A DNA stretch of 64,000 bases. It comes from Schlegelella_A sp965246805 (GTDB lineage Bacteria > Pseudomonadota > Gammaproteobacteria > Burkholderiales > Burkholderiaceae_C). Location: assembly GCA_965246805.1 (NCBI GenBank), contig CBDFFO010000005.1:122848-186847 (forward strand), in the 5' to 3' direction. Below, piece after piece: positions 32,766 through 42,141 of the stretch. Position numbers and translations under genes: made by a program. Each line of letters begins with the position of its first letter. Within the stretch, counting starts at the first letter, position 1. The notes under the pieces were generated by a model. It ran no database searches, was not told the DNA's origin, and saw nothing but the letters and a program-made list of their open reading frames with translations.

Positions 32766-34143
32766 TCGACGCCAGAATGGCATCGGCCATCCGGTCGGCC
32801 GCACCGCGGTGGGCCGCGGCGAAGGCTCGCGCTCGCGACGAGCGCACCGCGCTGTCGTCGGGGTGCTGGTGATCGAGCATGGCGATCGCGACGGCCATGC
32901 CTTCATCGACATCGGCCACGCGCTGAGCGGCGCCGGCCTCGAGCGCGCCGGCCGCTGCGGCGGCGAAATTGAACGTGTGCGGGCCCATCACGACCGGACA
33001 GCCGCACGCAGCGGCTTCGATCAGGTTCTGTCCGCCGAGGGGCTCGAAACTGCCGCCGAGCAACGCGACATCGGCCATCGAATACCACGTCGCCATTTCG
33101 CGCATCGAGTCGCCGAGCCAGACGTCGGCGTCGAACGCGGACGTTGGCGGCTCGTTGGCCCAGCCGCTCCGCCGCGCGAGCCTCAGGCCACGCGCTTCGA
33201 CGAGCTGCGCCACGGCCTCGAAACGCTGCGGGTGCCGGGGCACGATGACGAACAGCGGTCGGGACGGCGAGCGCCGTGAAGCGAGCTTCAACCACGCATC
33301 GAGCATCGGCTCTTCCTCGCCCTCTCGCGTGACCGCCGCGAGCACCACGTCTCGCGCGGCCCGCGACGCACGCTGCAACAGGCTGCGCCAGCGCTGACCC
33401 TGGCCGATGAGCGCAGGTTCGGGCTCGAGATCAAACTTCAGGTTGCCGGCGACGCGCACATCGGTCACGCCGGCCGCGCGCAAGCGTTCGGCATCGTCGC
33501 CCGATTGCGCCAGTGCCAGTCGCAGGCGCTCGAACGCGGGCCGCAGCACGAGCCCCACGCGCTGTCCAGACCGCAGGCTCCGCGCACTCAAGCGGCCGTT
33601 GGCCAGCACCATCGGCAGGTGACGAAGGGCGGCTGCATTCATCAGGTTGGGCCAGATCTCGGTCTCCATCAAGACGCCGATCTCAGGCCTGAAATGGTCG
33701 AGAAAACGAGCCACCGCGCCGGGCGTGTCGATCGGCAACCAGGTCTGCGCATCGCCGGGCTGCAGGAGCAGGGCGGCGGCCGCGCGTCCGGTGGCGGTGC
33801 CTTGCGTGAGCAGGAAGCGAATCGACGCATCGCGCCGTCGCAACGCGTCGACGAGCGCCGAGGCCGCCACCGTCTCGCCGAGCGAGACCGAGTGGATCCA
33901 GAGCGGACGCACGGAGGCGGGCGCCAGCGCCATCGCGGCTGTCTGGGTCGTGGCTGAATGCGAAAGAACGGACCCTCGTCGATACCAGCCCCACCGCTCC
34001 GTGAACGACGCGCGATACGCCGGCTCGGCGCGGCCACGCCACCAGGCCCGCGCCAACATCAGCGGCGCAAGCCCGCGGACGAGCATCGAGTAGGCCGCTC
34101 GCGCCACTCCTTCCCCGAACGTATCGCGACGCGCTCCGCTCAT
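32752..34143 (-). CDS. waaA: 3-deoxy-D-manno-octulosonic acid (Kdo) transferase
   Basis: A 463-residue GT30 glycosyltransferase that adds Kdo to lipid A precursor at the inner face of the inner membrane. The N-terminal anchor region SMLVRGLAPLMLARAWW is followed by YRASFTERWGWYRRG, which contains the catalytic Glu. LWIHSVSLGETVAASALVDA and LMETEIWPNL follow, and the donor-binding C-terminal LLGGSFEPLGGQNLIEAAA continues into a GPHTFNF segment. It has about 30 more residues than E. coli WaaA (425). The ATG overlaps the waaC stop by 4 bases (ATGA). It is last in the phosphomannomutase - waaC - waaA operon and converges with the DUF1501 gene. Confidence 0.94.
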   Translation of the reverse strand: MSGARRDTFGEGVARAAYSMLVRGLAPLMLARAWWRGRAEPAYRASFTERWGWYRRGSVLSHSATTQTAAMALAPASVRPLWIHSVSLGETVAASALVDALRRRDASIRFLLTQGTATGRAAAALLLQPGDAQTWLPIDTPGAVARFLDHFRPEIGVLMETEIWPNLMNAAALRHLPMVLANGRLSARSLRSGQRVGLVLRPAFERLRLALAQSGDDAERLRAAGVTDVRVAGNLKFDLEPEPALIGQGQRWRSLLQRASRAARDVVLAAVTREGEEEPMLDAWLKLASRRSPSRPLFVIVPRHPQRFEAVAQLVEARGLRLARRSGWANEPPTSAFDADVWLGDSMREMATWYSMADVALLGGSFEPLGGQNLIEAAACGCPVVMGPHTFNFAAAAAGALEAGAAQRVADVDEGMAVAIAMLDHQHPDDSAVRSSRARAFAAAHRGAADRMADAILASIRSS

Positions 34144-35114
34144 GTGCCCATGCCGCGAACGCGACGCCACGCGGCGTCGACGTCGGCCACCGAAGGCGGT
34201 GCGTCGAGCCGCTCGACCGCGACCTGCCGCGCCGATGCCCCATTGCCCTGCGGTCCGGTGCGCCATGCCGTCGGGTGCCGATAGATCTGCACATGCGGCA
34301 GACCGAGAGCGACCGCGATGTGGCTGAGGCCGCTGTCGACGCCGATCACGCCCTGCACGGCCGCCATGCGGTCGATCACTTCGCCGAGCCCGAGCTCGGG
34401 CCACACCTCGGCGGCAGGGCCCACCGCAGCGGCGATGCGATCGGCGCGCGCCTGCTCGACCGCGCCGGCGTGCGGCAATGCCACGCGCCAGCCCTCGGCC
34501 GCCACCTGCCGGCCGAGCGCGATCCAGTGATCGTCCGGCCAGAGCTTGTCGTCTCGCGAGGTGCCGTGCACGAACACCACCGTCGGCGCGCCACGCGCCA
34601 CGACGGCGGCGCGCGCGAGGCCGAAGCGCGGTGCGCCCTGCACGTCGTAGCCGAGCGCGCGCGCGACGAGCTCGCGCGAGCGATCGACCGCGTGGCTGTG
34701 CGGCTCGACCGCGATCGCGTGATCGACGAGCCAGCGCGCCGGCCCTTCGTGGCTCGCGCCATGGGTGCGGTTCGCGAGACCGTAGCTCGTGCCACGCGCG
34801 AGCCTGGTGACGAGCGCCGACTTCGTCAGGCCCTGGAGGTCGATGACCGCGTCGTAGGGCTGCTGCTTCAGCCGTCGCACGAAGCCGCCGAACGCGGCGC
34901 GCGTCGCTCGTTGCCACCAGGTGCGGCGCCAGCGCCGCAGCGCGCATTCGATGATCTCGGCGATGCCCGTCGTGCGAGCGAGAACCGGCGCGAACGCCGG
35001 CTCGACGACCCAGTCGAGGTGCGCGCCGGGGTGCGCCTCGCGAATGTCGGCGACGACTGGCAACGCGTGCACGACGTCGCCGAGCGACGACAACTTGACG
35101 ATCAGGATGCGCAT
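34140..35114 (-). CDS. waaC: LPS heptosyltransferase I
   Basis: A 324-residue GT9 family transferase that adds the first heptose to Kdo2-lipid A. It begins MRILIVKLSSLGDVVHALPV, the consensus N-terminus, followed by HLDWVVEPAFAPVL. The middle carries VIDLQGLTKSALVTRLARG, and the ADP-heptose-binding C-terminal half has GVDSGLSHIAVALGLP. The ATG at 35114 is preferred to one four codons upstream because it matches the family start. It lies 57 bases after the phosphomannomutase gene and overlaps waaA by 4 bases. Confidence 0.93.
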   Translation of the reverse strand: MRILIVKLSSLGDVVHALPVVADIREAHPGAHLDWVVEPAFAPVLARTTGIAEIIECALRRWRRTWWQRATRAAFGGFVRRLKQQPYDAVIDLQGLTKSALVTRLARGTSYGLANRTHGASHEGPARWLVDHAIAVEPHSHAVDRSRELVARALGYDVQGAPRFGLARAAVVARGAPTVVFVHGTSRDDKLWPDDHWIALGRQVAAEGWRVALPHAGAVEQARADRIAAAVGPAAEVWPELGLGEVIDRMAAVQGVIGVDSGLSHIAVALGLPHVQIYRHPTAWRTGPQGNGASARQVAVERLDAPPSVADVDAAWRRVRGMGT

Positions 35115-35171
35115 CGACTCCGGCACGCTCGCAAGGGTCGACGTGACGCGGCGAGCGGCGTCAAGGCGCGT

Positions 35172-36578
35172 TCAATGCGCCGCTTGCTCGATCACCGCAT
35201 CTGGCTTCACCGACCGCAACGCGGTCATGAACTGCGCATCGATGCGCGCGAGCGCCGCCGGCGTCGTGCCTTCGAAACGCAGCACCAGCACCGGCGTCGT
35301 GTTCGAGGCGCGGATCAGGCCGAAGCCATCGGCGAAATCGGCGCGAATGCCGTCGATGGTCGAAATTGTTTTCGCGCCGGCGAACGGCGACGGCTTTTCG
35401 CCGAGTCGCGCCACAAGCCGATCGACGAGGCCATGCGGCTCGCCCTCGGCACACGCGACGTTGAGCTCGGGCGTGCTGAAGCTCGTCGGCAGCGCGTCGA
35501 GCGTAGCGCTCGGGTCGTCGCTGCGGCTCAGGATCTCGAGCAGGCGCGCCGCCGAGTAGGTCGCGTCGTCGAAGCCGTACCAGCGTTCGCCCCAAAAGAT
35601 GTGGCCGCTCATCTCGCCGGCGAGCGGCGCGCCGATCTCCTGCATCTTCGCCTTCGCGAGCGAGTGGCCGGTCATCCACATCAGCGGCTTGCCGCCGGCC
35701 TTCCTGATGAGCGGCGCCAGCGCCTGCGAACACTTCACGTCGTAGATGATGGTGGCGCCCTTGTTGCGCGAGAGCACGTCGCGCGCGAAGAGCATCAACT
35801 GGCGGTCGGGGAATACGATCTGGCCTTCGCGAGTGACGACACCGAGGCGGTCGCCGTCGCCGTCGAAGGCCAGGCCGAGATCGGCGCCGGTCGATGCGAC
35901 GGTCGCGATCAGCTCGACGAGGTTTTCGGGTTTGCTAGGATCGGGGTGGTGGTTCGGGAAGTCGCCATCGACCTCCGAGTACAGCTCGGTCACGTCGCAG
36001 CCGAGCGCGCGCAACACCGCCGGCGTGCTCGCACCGGCGATGCCGTTGCCGCAATCGACGACGATCTTCAGCGGCCGGGTCAATTTGCAGTCTCGGACGA
36101 TGCGGGCGAGGTATTCCGGCCCGATGTCCATCTTCGCGACCCGACCCTCGCCCTTCGCATACAGCCGCGTCTCGATGCGCACGCGCAGCGCCTGGATCTC
36201 GTTGCCGTGGATCGCGCGATTGGCGAGAACCATCTTGAACCCGTTGTAGTCCTTCGGGTTGTGGCTGCCGGTCACCTGGATGCCGGTGTTGCAGCCGTGT
36301 GCGCCGCGCGTCGCCGCCGCGTAGTAGAGCATCGGCGTCGTGACCGGGCCGAGATCGATCACATCGAGCCCGGTCGATGCGAGCCCCTTGATCAGCGCCT
36401 TCGAAAGCGACGGTCCCGAGAGCCTGCCGTCGCGCCCCACGAAGACCGCCTTCTGCCCCGCCGTGATGGCCGCGCTGCCGAATGCGCGGCCGAGGTGCCT
36501 GGCGAAGCGCTTGTCGATCGTCTTGCCGACGATGCCGCGGATGTCGTAGGCCTTGAAGACCGAGGGATCAAGCTTCAT
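35172..36578 (-). CDS. manB: Phosphomannomutase / phosphoglucomutase
   Basis: A 468-residue alpha-D-phosphohexomutase of the AlgC/ManB group that interconverts sugar 1- and 6-phosphates to supply nucleotide sugars for surface polysaccharides. The N-terminus is KLDPSVFKAYDIRGIVG. The phosphoserine loop is VTGSHNPKDYNGFK (Ser about residue 105), the metal loop is DGDGDRLGVV (about residue 238), and the sugar-binding loop is GEMSGHIFW. The length fits AlgC (463). The ATG at 36578 is preferred, as upstream in-frame residues are Arg/Pro-rich. It is first in the LPS operon with waaC and waaA, and divergent from the sensor kinase gene. Confidence 0.93.
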   Translation of the reverse strand: MKLDPSVFKAYDIRGIVGKTIDKRFARHLGRAFGSAAITAGQKAVFVGRDGRLSGPSLSKALIKGLASTGLDVIDLGPVTTPMLYYAAATRGAHGCNTGIQVTGSHNPKDYNGFKMVLANRAIHGNEIQALRVRIETRLYAKGEGRVAKMDIGPEYLARIVRDCKLTRPLKIVVDCGNGIAGASTPAVLRALGCDVTELYSEVDGDFPNHHPDPSKPENLVELIATVASTGADLGLAFDGDGDRLGVVTREGQIVFPDRQLMLFARDVLSRNKGATIIYDVKCSQALAPLIRKAGGKPLMWMTGHSLAKAKMQEIGAPLAGEMSGHIFWGERWYGFDDATYSAARLLEILSRSDDPSATLDALPTSFSTPELNVACAEGEPHGLVDRLVARLGEKPSPFAGAKTISTIDGIRADFADGFGLIRASNTTPVLVLRFEGTTPAALARIDAQFMTALRSVKPDAVIEQAAH

Positions 36579-36745
36579 CGACGCGCCGGCCGAAGCCGGA
36601 GGTGGGTTTGCGGTGCGGCATTGTAGGGAGCGCTTTCGGGCGGCCCCCGCGAGGCGTTGATCGCGCGCGCCGTCGATTCGTCGCGCCATCGGTCGACTGG
36701 GCGGCTCGACCCCGACCGATCGCGACGCTGTTTAAACTGGACCGC

Positions 36746-37876
36746 ATGTTCACCCGAGACCTTCTTTCGCGATCGCTCCGGTCGTGGTTCAGCTACAGCG
36801 CGCCCCGTGTCGGCCCCGAATGGCTGCAGTGGGTCTGGACCCTTCTCTGGTGCGCGACGGTCGCCGTGGGTTTCACGATCCTCGGCTTCGTGCTCTTCAG
36901 CGGCGGCGCGGACGCCTGGCGCAACTGGCGCGGCTGGGGCCTCTGGTACGTGAAGAACTTCTGCATCTCGGCTGTCATCGGCATCACGATTCGAGCGCTG
37001 TTCACCGCGGGGTGGCGCCTCTTCGGTGCGCCGCGCGTGAAGGCGTTCAACATGGCCGAGCGCGTGCTGTTCTTCGGCGGCGTGCCGGTCCTTGGCACCG
37101 TCATCGGCTGGCCGATCGGCATGACGCTGAGCGGCTATGACCTGCCGAACATGTTCTCGCATCTCGATGCCAACAGCATGGTGGGGAGCGGGTTGCTCAT
37201 GCTCCTCATCTCTTTCATGATCTACCTGTTCTTCTCGACGAAGCACCAGCAGATCGCGGCCGAGCGCGACGCCACCGAGGCGCGCTTGAAGCTGTTGCAA
37301 GGCCAGATCGAGCCGCACTTCCTCTTCAACACCCTCGCCAACGTGGCGGGTCTGATGGACCACGACGTGGCGCGCGCGAAGCTGATGCTCGAATCGTTCG
37401 TCGACTACCTTCGCTCGTCGCTCAGTGGCTTGCGCGTGGCCGGCTACACGCTCGCCGACGAACTCGCGCTGGTCGAGTCGTACCTGCGCATCCTCCAGAT
37501 CCGGATGGACGACCGGCTCGCCTATCGCATCGACGTGCCCGACGCGTTGCGGGCGCTGCCCGTGCCCGCACTGACGTTGCAGCCGCTCGTCGAGAACGCG
37601 ATCCGCCACGGCCTCGAGCCGAAGATCGAAGGCGGCCTCGTCGTCATCACCGCCCGACTCGAACAGGGGCAGCTGGTGTTGACCGTGGCCGACGACGGCC
37701 TCGGCCTGCCCGCGCCTGGCTCGGTGCCGCGCATCGACCCGATCGGCTCGCGCACTGCGCTGGCCAACATCCGCGAACGGCTCGCGACCGCCTGCGGCAG
37801 CGCCGCGAGCCTCGTGATCCTCGACCGCCAGCCGCACGGCGTGCAGGCGACCCTGACGCTGCCGCAAGGCACGTGA
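36746..37876 (+). CDS. LytS/YehU-type sensor histidine kinase
   Basis: A 376-residue inner-membrane kinase of the His_kinase (LytS/YpdA) class. About four TM helices occupy the first 165 residues (WVWTLLWCATVAVGFTILGF, VLFFGGVPVLGTVIGWPIGM, LLMLLISFMIYLFF). The phospho-acceptor motif is GQIEPHFLFNTLANVAGLM (His about residue 190). The ATPase domain has LVENAIRHGLEP, VADDGLGLP and a degenerate G2 region (SRTALANIRERL). It is followed after 22 bases by a LytTR response regulator, its obvious partner. No extracellular sensor domain is seen, so the signal may be membrane-linked. The ATG at 36746 fits the first TM segment. Confidence 0.9.
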   Translation: MFTRDLLSRSLRSWFSYSAPRVGPEWLQWVWTLLWCATVAVGFTILGFVLFSGGADAWRNWRGWGLWYVKNFCISAVIGITIRALFTAGWRLFGAPRVKAFNMAERVLFFGGVPVLGTVIGWPIGMTLSGYDLPNMFSHLDANSMVGSGLLMLLISFMIYLFFSTKHQQIAAERDATEARLKLLQGQIEPHFLFNTLANVAGLMDHDVARAKLMLESFVDYLRSSLSGLRVAGYTLADELALVESYLRILQIRMDDRLAYRIDVPDALRALPVPALTLQPLVENAIRHGLEPKIEGGLVVITARLEQGQLVLTVADDGLGLPAPGSVPRIDPIGSRTALANIRERLATACGSAASLVILDRQPHGVQATLTLPQGT

Positions 37877-37898
37877 CGAACCCGGCGCTGTTCCCCCC

Positions 37899-38684
37899 AT
37901 GCCCACCGCCCTGATCGCCGACGATGAACCGCACCTCGCCACGGCACTGCAATCGGCTCTCGCGACGGCGTGGCCGGAACTGCGGATCGTCGCCGTCGCG
38001 CGCAACGGCGTCGACGCCGCTGCGCGCATCGCCGCGTTGAACCCGGACGTCGCGTTTCTCGACATCCGCATGCCGGGCCTGACCGGGCTCGAGGTGGCGC
38101 AAGGCATCGAGGGCGAGACGCGGGTCGTGTTCGTGACCGCCTACGACGAATTCGCCGTGCAGGCGTTCGAGCAGCAGGCGCTCGACTATGTGCTGAAGCC
38201 GGTGACGATCGACCGCCTCGAGAAGACGGTCGGGCGATTGCAGCGGGCGCTCGACGCCCTTCCGGCGGGCGCCGCCCCGCACGATGGGAACCTCGCGAAT
38301 GCCTTGCAGCGTCTGCTCGCAAACGCATCGACCGCGAATGCGGCGAGCCCACCCGGCGAACCGCTGCGCCACGTGCGCGCGAGCCAGGGCGACCTGGTCC
38401 ACCAGATTGCCGTCGACGACGTGCTCTTCTTTCACGCCGACGACAAGTACACCTGCGTACAGACGGCCGACGCCGAGCACCTCATTCGCGCCACCATCAC
38501 CGAACTCGCCGCGCAGCTCGACCCGAAGCGGTTCCGGCAGATCCATCGATCGACCATCGTCAACGTCGATCGTCTCGCCGGCACGCGCCGCGACGATCTG
38601 AGCCGCGTGTTCGTGCGCGTGAAGGGCCACGCGCGCGAGTTGCCGGTGAGCCGCGCTTACGTGCACCTGTTCAAGGCGATGTGA
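37899..38684 (+). CDS. LytTR-family response regulator
   Basis: A 261-residue two-domain regulator. The receiver domain has acidic residues in IADDEP, the phospho-acceptor Asp55 (FLDIRMPG), Thr80 and Lys100 (YVLKPV). A linker of about 45 residues leads to a C-terminal LytTR DNA-binding domain with VHQIAVDDVLFFHADDKYT, FRQIHRSTIVNVDRL and LPVSRAYVHLFK. It forms a two-component system with the upstream kinase. LytTR proteins bind paired direct repeats; none could be assigned here. The next gene, a DUF6134 exported protein, starts 61 bases on and may be in the same unit. Confidence 0.93.
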   Translation: MPTALIADDEPHLATALQSALATAWPELRIVAVARNGVDAAARIAALNPDVAFLDIRMPGLTGLEVAQGIEGETRVVFVTAYDEFAVQAFEQQALDYVLKPVTIDRLEKTVGRLQRALDALPAGAAPHDGNLANALQRLLANASTANAASPPGEPLRHVRASQGDLVHQIAVDDVLFFHADDKYTCVQTADAEHLIRATITELAAQLDPKRFRQIHRSTIVNVDRLAGTRRDDLSRVFVRVKGHARELPVSRAYVHLFKAM

Positions 38685-38745
38685 CGACGCCGTATCAGTC
38701 ATGATGCGGTGCGCTCGCGGGGTGGCCTGCGGCACGGAACCTTGC

Positions 38746-39396
38746 ATGCGCACGACCCGGCTTCTGGCTTCAATCGGCATGGCGTTCGGCGCGGCCTCCT
38801 TTTCGGCGGCGACCGAAAAGGTCCCCGCCTCGGGTGAGTGGAACTTCACCGCGCTGCTCGACGGCAACCCGATCGGAAGTCACCGCTTCACCGTCACCTC
38901 GAAGGGTGACGAGCGCGTCGTCGTGAGCGATGCCGAGTTCGCGGTCAAGATGCTGGGATTCACCGCGTACCGTTACCGCCACCACGCCGAAGAGCAATGG
39001 CAGGGCGAATGCCTCGTCGCCCTCGCGACCACAACAGACGACGACGGCAAGCCGCTTGGCGTGCGCGGCGAGAAGCAAGGCGACGCATTGGTCATCCGGG
39101 GCACGAACGAAAGCCCCTCGGTCAAGGGCTGCGTGATGACCTTCGCGTATTGGAATCCTGCGCTGAAAAGCCAGACCCGCCTGATCGATCCGCAGACCGG
39201 CAAGCTCGAGTCGGTGCAGGTGAAGAGCAACGGCGGCGGCACGATCGATGTGCACGGCAAACCCGTCGAAGCCACGGGCTTCCGCATCACCGGCACCAAG
39301 CATCCGATCGATGTCTGGTACGGTCCGCAAGGCGACTGGGTGGGGCTCGATAGCACCGTCGCCGGCGGTCGCAAGCTCAGCTACCGATTGCCATGA
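38746..39396 (+). CDS. DUF6134-type exported protein
   Basis: A 216-residue exported protein with a signal peptide (MRTTRLLASIGMAFGAASFS). The mature part is beta-strand rich: WNFTALLDGNPIGSHRFTVT, YRYRHHAEEQWQGECLVALA and VEATGFRITGTKHPIDVWY. It matches my memory of the DUF6134 group, whose function is not known. The ATG at 38746 gives a normal signal peptide; an upstream in-frame ATG at 38701 does not. It follows the LytTR regulator and precedes the lipocalin gene. Two Cys (CLVAL and GCVMTFAYW) could form a disulfide after export. Confidence 0.78.
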   Translation: MRTTRLLASIGMAFGAASFSAATEKVPASGEWNFTALLDGNPIGSHRFTVTSKGDERVVVSDAEFAVKMLGFTAYRYRHHAEEQWQGECLVALATTTDDDGKPLGVRGEKQGDALVIRGTNESPSVKGCVMTFAYWNPALKSQTRLIDPQTGKLESVQVKSNGGGTIDVHGKPVEATGFRITGTKHPIDVWYGPQGDWVGLDSTVAGGRKLSYRLP

Positions 39397-39445
39397 TGCA
39401 CATCGCGTCGACCCTCACGCCTGCCCCCCACCTCTCACCACACCC

Positions 39446-40012
39446 ATGCCACGCACCGTGTCCACGCTTCACCGATTCGCCACCGTACTGGGCGCCCTTG
39501 CGCTCGCCGCCTGCGCCACTACCGCACCCACGCGGCCGCCCGTCGCGCTCGCGAGCCATGTCGACCTGCCGCGCTTCATGGGCGACTGGTACGTGATCGC
39601 GAACATCCCAACGTTCCTGGAGCGCGGCGCGCACAACGCGAAGGACAGCTACCGGCTCGACCCCGACGGCACCATCCCGACCACCTACAGCTATAACGCC
39701 GATGCACCGGACGGCCCGAGGAAGACGCTCGAATCGCGCGGCTTCGTGATCGACCCGGTGAGCCATGCCGTCTGGGGCCAGCAGTACATATGGCCGATCA
39801 AGGCCGACTACCGCATCGCCTATCTGTCGGACGACTACACGGAGACGGTCATCGCTCGCGACAAACGCGACTTTGTTTGGATCATGGCGCGCACACCAAC
39901 GATTTCCGAGGCCGACTACGCGCGCCTGGTCGCCTTCGTCGGCAGCCAGGGCTACGACGTCGCGAAGCTGCAGCGCGTGCCGCAGTTGCCGGTCGCGACG
40001 TCGTCGCCGTGA
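39446..40012 (+). CDS. blc: Outer-membrane lipocalin lipoprotein, Blc type
   Basis: A 188-residue bacterial lipocalin. The lipobox is ALAAC with the acylated Cys near residue 23 and Ala-Thr following, consistent with outer-membrane sorting. The lipocalin signature is GDWYVIANIPTFLERGAHN. The middle has DPVSHAVWGQQYIWPIKADY, and the late strand is VIARDKRDFVWIMARTP followed by the C-terminal helix. E. coli Blc binds lysophospholipids and is stress induced. The start at MPRTVSTLHRF gives the signal sequence. It is convergent with acs, with only 27 bases between the stop codons. Confidence 0.93.
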   Translation: MPRTVSTLHRFATVLGALALAACATTAPTRPPVALASHVDLPRFMGDWYVIANIPTFLERGAHNAKDSYRLDPDGTIPTTYSYNADAPDGPRKTLESRGFVIDPVSHAVWGQQYIWPIKADYRIAYLSDDYTETVIARDKRDFVWIMARTPTISEADYARLVAFVGSQGYDVAKLQRVPQLPVATSSP

Positions 40013-40034
40013 CGCGCAGGCCGGCCGTCGCGTC
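40011..40034. terminator. Possible stem-loop between blc and acs
   Basis: GACGCG (40011-40016) and CGCGTC (40029-40034) can pair around a GC-rich core holding the palindrome GGCCGGCC, between the converging stops of blc and acs. Without a T-tract it is only a weak bidirectional terminator candidate. Confidence 0.25.
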
Positions 40035-40039
40035 CAGTC

Positions 40040-42004
40040 CTAGTTGTTCTCGGCCAGCTGCGCGAGGATGGCCGGGTTCTCGAGCGTCGACGTGTCCTGC
40101 GTGATGGCTTCACCGTTCGCGACCGAGCGCAGCAGGCGCCGCATGATCTTGCCGCTGCGCGTCTTCGGCAGGTTGTCGCCGAACCGGATGTCTTTCGGCT
40201 TCGCGATCGGGCCGATCTCCTTGCCGACCCAGTCGCGCAATTCTTTGGCAATTTTCTTCGCTTCTTCGCCGGTTGGCCGCGGTCGCTTCAACACGACGAA
40301 GGCACAGATCGCTTCGCCGGTGGTGTCGTCAGGCCGGCCCACCACCGCTGCCTCCGCCACCAGCGCGGTGTGCGACACCAGCGCCGACTCGATCTCCATC
40401 GTGCCCATGCGGTGGCCGCTGACGTTCAGCACATCGTCGATGCGGCCGGTGATCGTGAAGTAGCCGGTGCCTTCGTCGCGAATGGCGCCGTCGCCCGCGA
40501 GGTAGTAGCGGCCACCGAATTCTTCCGGGTAGTAGCTCTTGCGAAAGCGCTCCGGATCGCCGTAGATCGTGCGGATCATGCTCGGCCACGGCCGCTTCAC
40601 GACGAGCAAGCCACCCTGGCCGTTCGGCACGTCGTTGCCGGCTTCATCGACGATGGCGGCCGCGATGCCGGGGAACGGCAACGTGCATGAGCCCGGCACC
40701 AGCGGCGTCGCGCCCGGCAGCGGCGTGATCATGTGGCCGCCGGTCTCGGTCTGCCAGAAGGTGTCGACGATCGGGCAGCGGCCGCCGCCGATGTGCTCGT
40801 GGTACCACTCCCAGGCAGCCGGGTTGATGGGCTCGCCGACCGTGCCGAGAATGCGCAGGCTGGTCAGGTCGAAGTTGCGCGGGTGCGCCGAAGCCGTGCC
40901 TTCGGCCGCCTTGATGAGCGAGCGGATCGCGGTCGGTGCGGTGTAGAAGATCGAGACCTTGTGCTTTTCGATCATCTGCCAGAAGCGGCCGGCGTCGGGA
41001 TAGGTCGGGATGCCTTCGAACACGAGCTCGGTGCCGCCGAGTGCCAGCGGCCCATAGGTGATGTAGGTGTGGCCGGTGACCCAGCCGATGTCGGCAGTGC
41101 ACCAGAACATGTCTTCGGGCTTCAGGTCGAAGGTCCACTTCGTGGTAAGCGCGGCGTGCAGCAGATAGCCCCCCGTCGAGTGCTGAACACCCTTCGGCTT
41201 GCCGGTCGAGCCCGATGTGTAGAGCAGGAAAAGCGGGTGTTCCGCGCCGACCCATTCGGGCTCGCACGAGATCGGCTCGTTCGCCATCACCTCGTGCAGC
41301 CATTTGTCGCGCGGGGCCTCGAAGTTCACTGCGCCGCCGGTGCGTCGATAGACGAACACGTCACGCACGGCATGGCCAGGGCCAGACAACGCTTCATCGA
41401 CGATCGCCTTCAGCGGCAAAGCCTTTCCGCCACGCCGCTGCTCGTCGGCGGTGATGACCAGCACGGCGCCGGTGTCGGCGATGCGGTCGCGCAGGCTCTG
41501 CGCCGAGAAGCCGCCGAACACCACCGAATGCGTCGCGCCGATGCGGGCGCAGGCCTGCATCGCGATCACGCCTTCGACCGACATCGGCATGTAGATGACG
41601 ACGCGGTCGCCTTTGACGATGCCTCGCGCCTTCATCGCATTGGCAAGCTGGCAGGTGCGTTCCAGCAGGTCGCGATAGCCGTGTGTCGTGGTCGTGCCGT
41701 CGTCGGCCTCGAAGACGATCGCGGTCTTGTCACCGAGGCCGGCCTCGACGTGGCGATCGAGACAGTTGTACGACGCGTTCAGCGTGCCGTCGGCGAACCA
41801 CTTGAAGAACGGCGGGGTGCTGGCGTCGAGCGTTTTCGTGAACGGCGTCTTCCAGCTCAGGAACTCGCGCGCGAGGCGGGCCCAGTAGCCTTCGTGGTCG
41901 GCTTCGGCTTCGTCGACGAGCTTTTGGTAAGCCGACATGCCTGACACGTGCGCCGCCTTGGCGAGTGCCGCGGGCGGCTGATAGGTGGGTGCGACTGAGG
42001 TCAT
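40040..42004 (-). CDS. acs: Acetyl-coenzyme A synthetase
   Basis: A 654-residue AMP-forming acetate-CoA ligase that activates acetate for the TCA cycle. The ATP loop is YTSGSTGKPKGVQHSTGGY, with WCTADIGWVTGHTY and the FWQTETGGHMITP motif. The C-terminal catalytic Lys lies in LPKTRSGKIMRRLLRSVA and is the site of regulatory acetylation in the family. The length matches E. coli Acs (652). A GGAGA ribosome binding site precedes the ATG. It is divergent from class I fumarase across 137 bases. Confidence 0.97.
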   Translation of the reverse strand: MTSVAPTYQPPAALAKAAHVSGMSAYQKLVDEAEADHEGYWARLAREFLSWKTPFTKTLDASTPPFFKWFADGTLNASYNCLDRHVEAGLGDKTAIVFEADDGTTTTHGYRDLLERTCQLANAMKARGIVKGDRVVIYMPMSVEGVIAMQACARIGATHSVVFGGFSAQSLRDRIADTGAVLVITADEQRRGGKALPLKAIVDEALSGPGHAVRDVFVYRRTGGAVNFEAPRDKWLHEVMANEPISCEPEWVGAEHPLFLLYTSGSTGKPKGVQHSTGGYLLHAALTTKWTFDLKPEDMFWCTADIGWVTGHTYITYGPLALGGTELVFEGIPTYPDAGRFWQMIEKHKVSIFYTAPTAIRSLIKAAEGTASAHPRNFDLTSLRILGTVGEPINPAAWEWYHEHIGGGRCPIVDTFWQTETGGHMITPLPGATPLVPGSCTLPFPGIAAAIVDEAGNDVPNGQGGLLVVKRPWPSMIRTIYGDPERFRKSYYPEEFGGRYYLAGDGAIRDEGTGYFTITGRIDDVLNVSGHRMGTMEIESALVSHTALVAEAAVVGRPDDTTGEAICAFVVLKRPRPTGEEAKKIAKELRDWVGKEIGPIAKPKDIRFGDNLPKTRSGKIMRRLLRSVANGEAITQDTSTLENPAILAQLAENN

Positions 42005-42141
42005 CGTTCGTCTCCGAGAGAAATCGTTGTGCTGGCGTTGTACCGCATGTGGACCCGGGTACAGACCCTCATTGGCGAGGCTTTGACCGGACCCTCCGCC
42101 GGGCGCAGAAGTCCCGTCGACAGACTTTAAGATGCCGCCCC

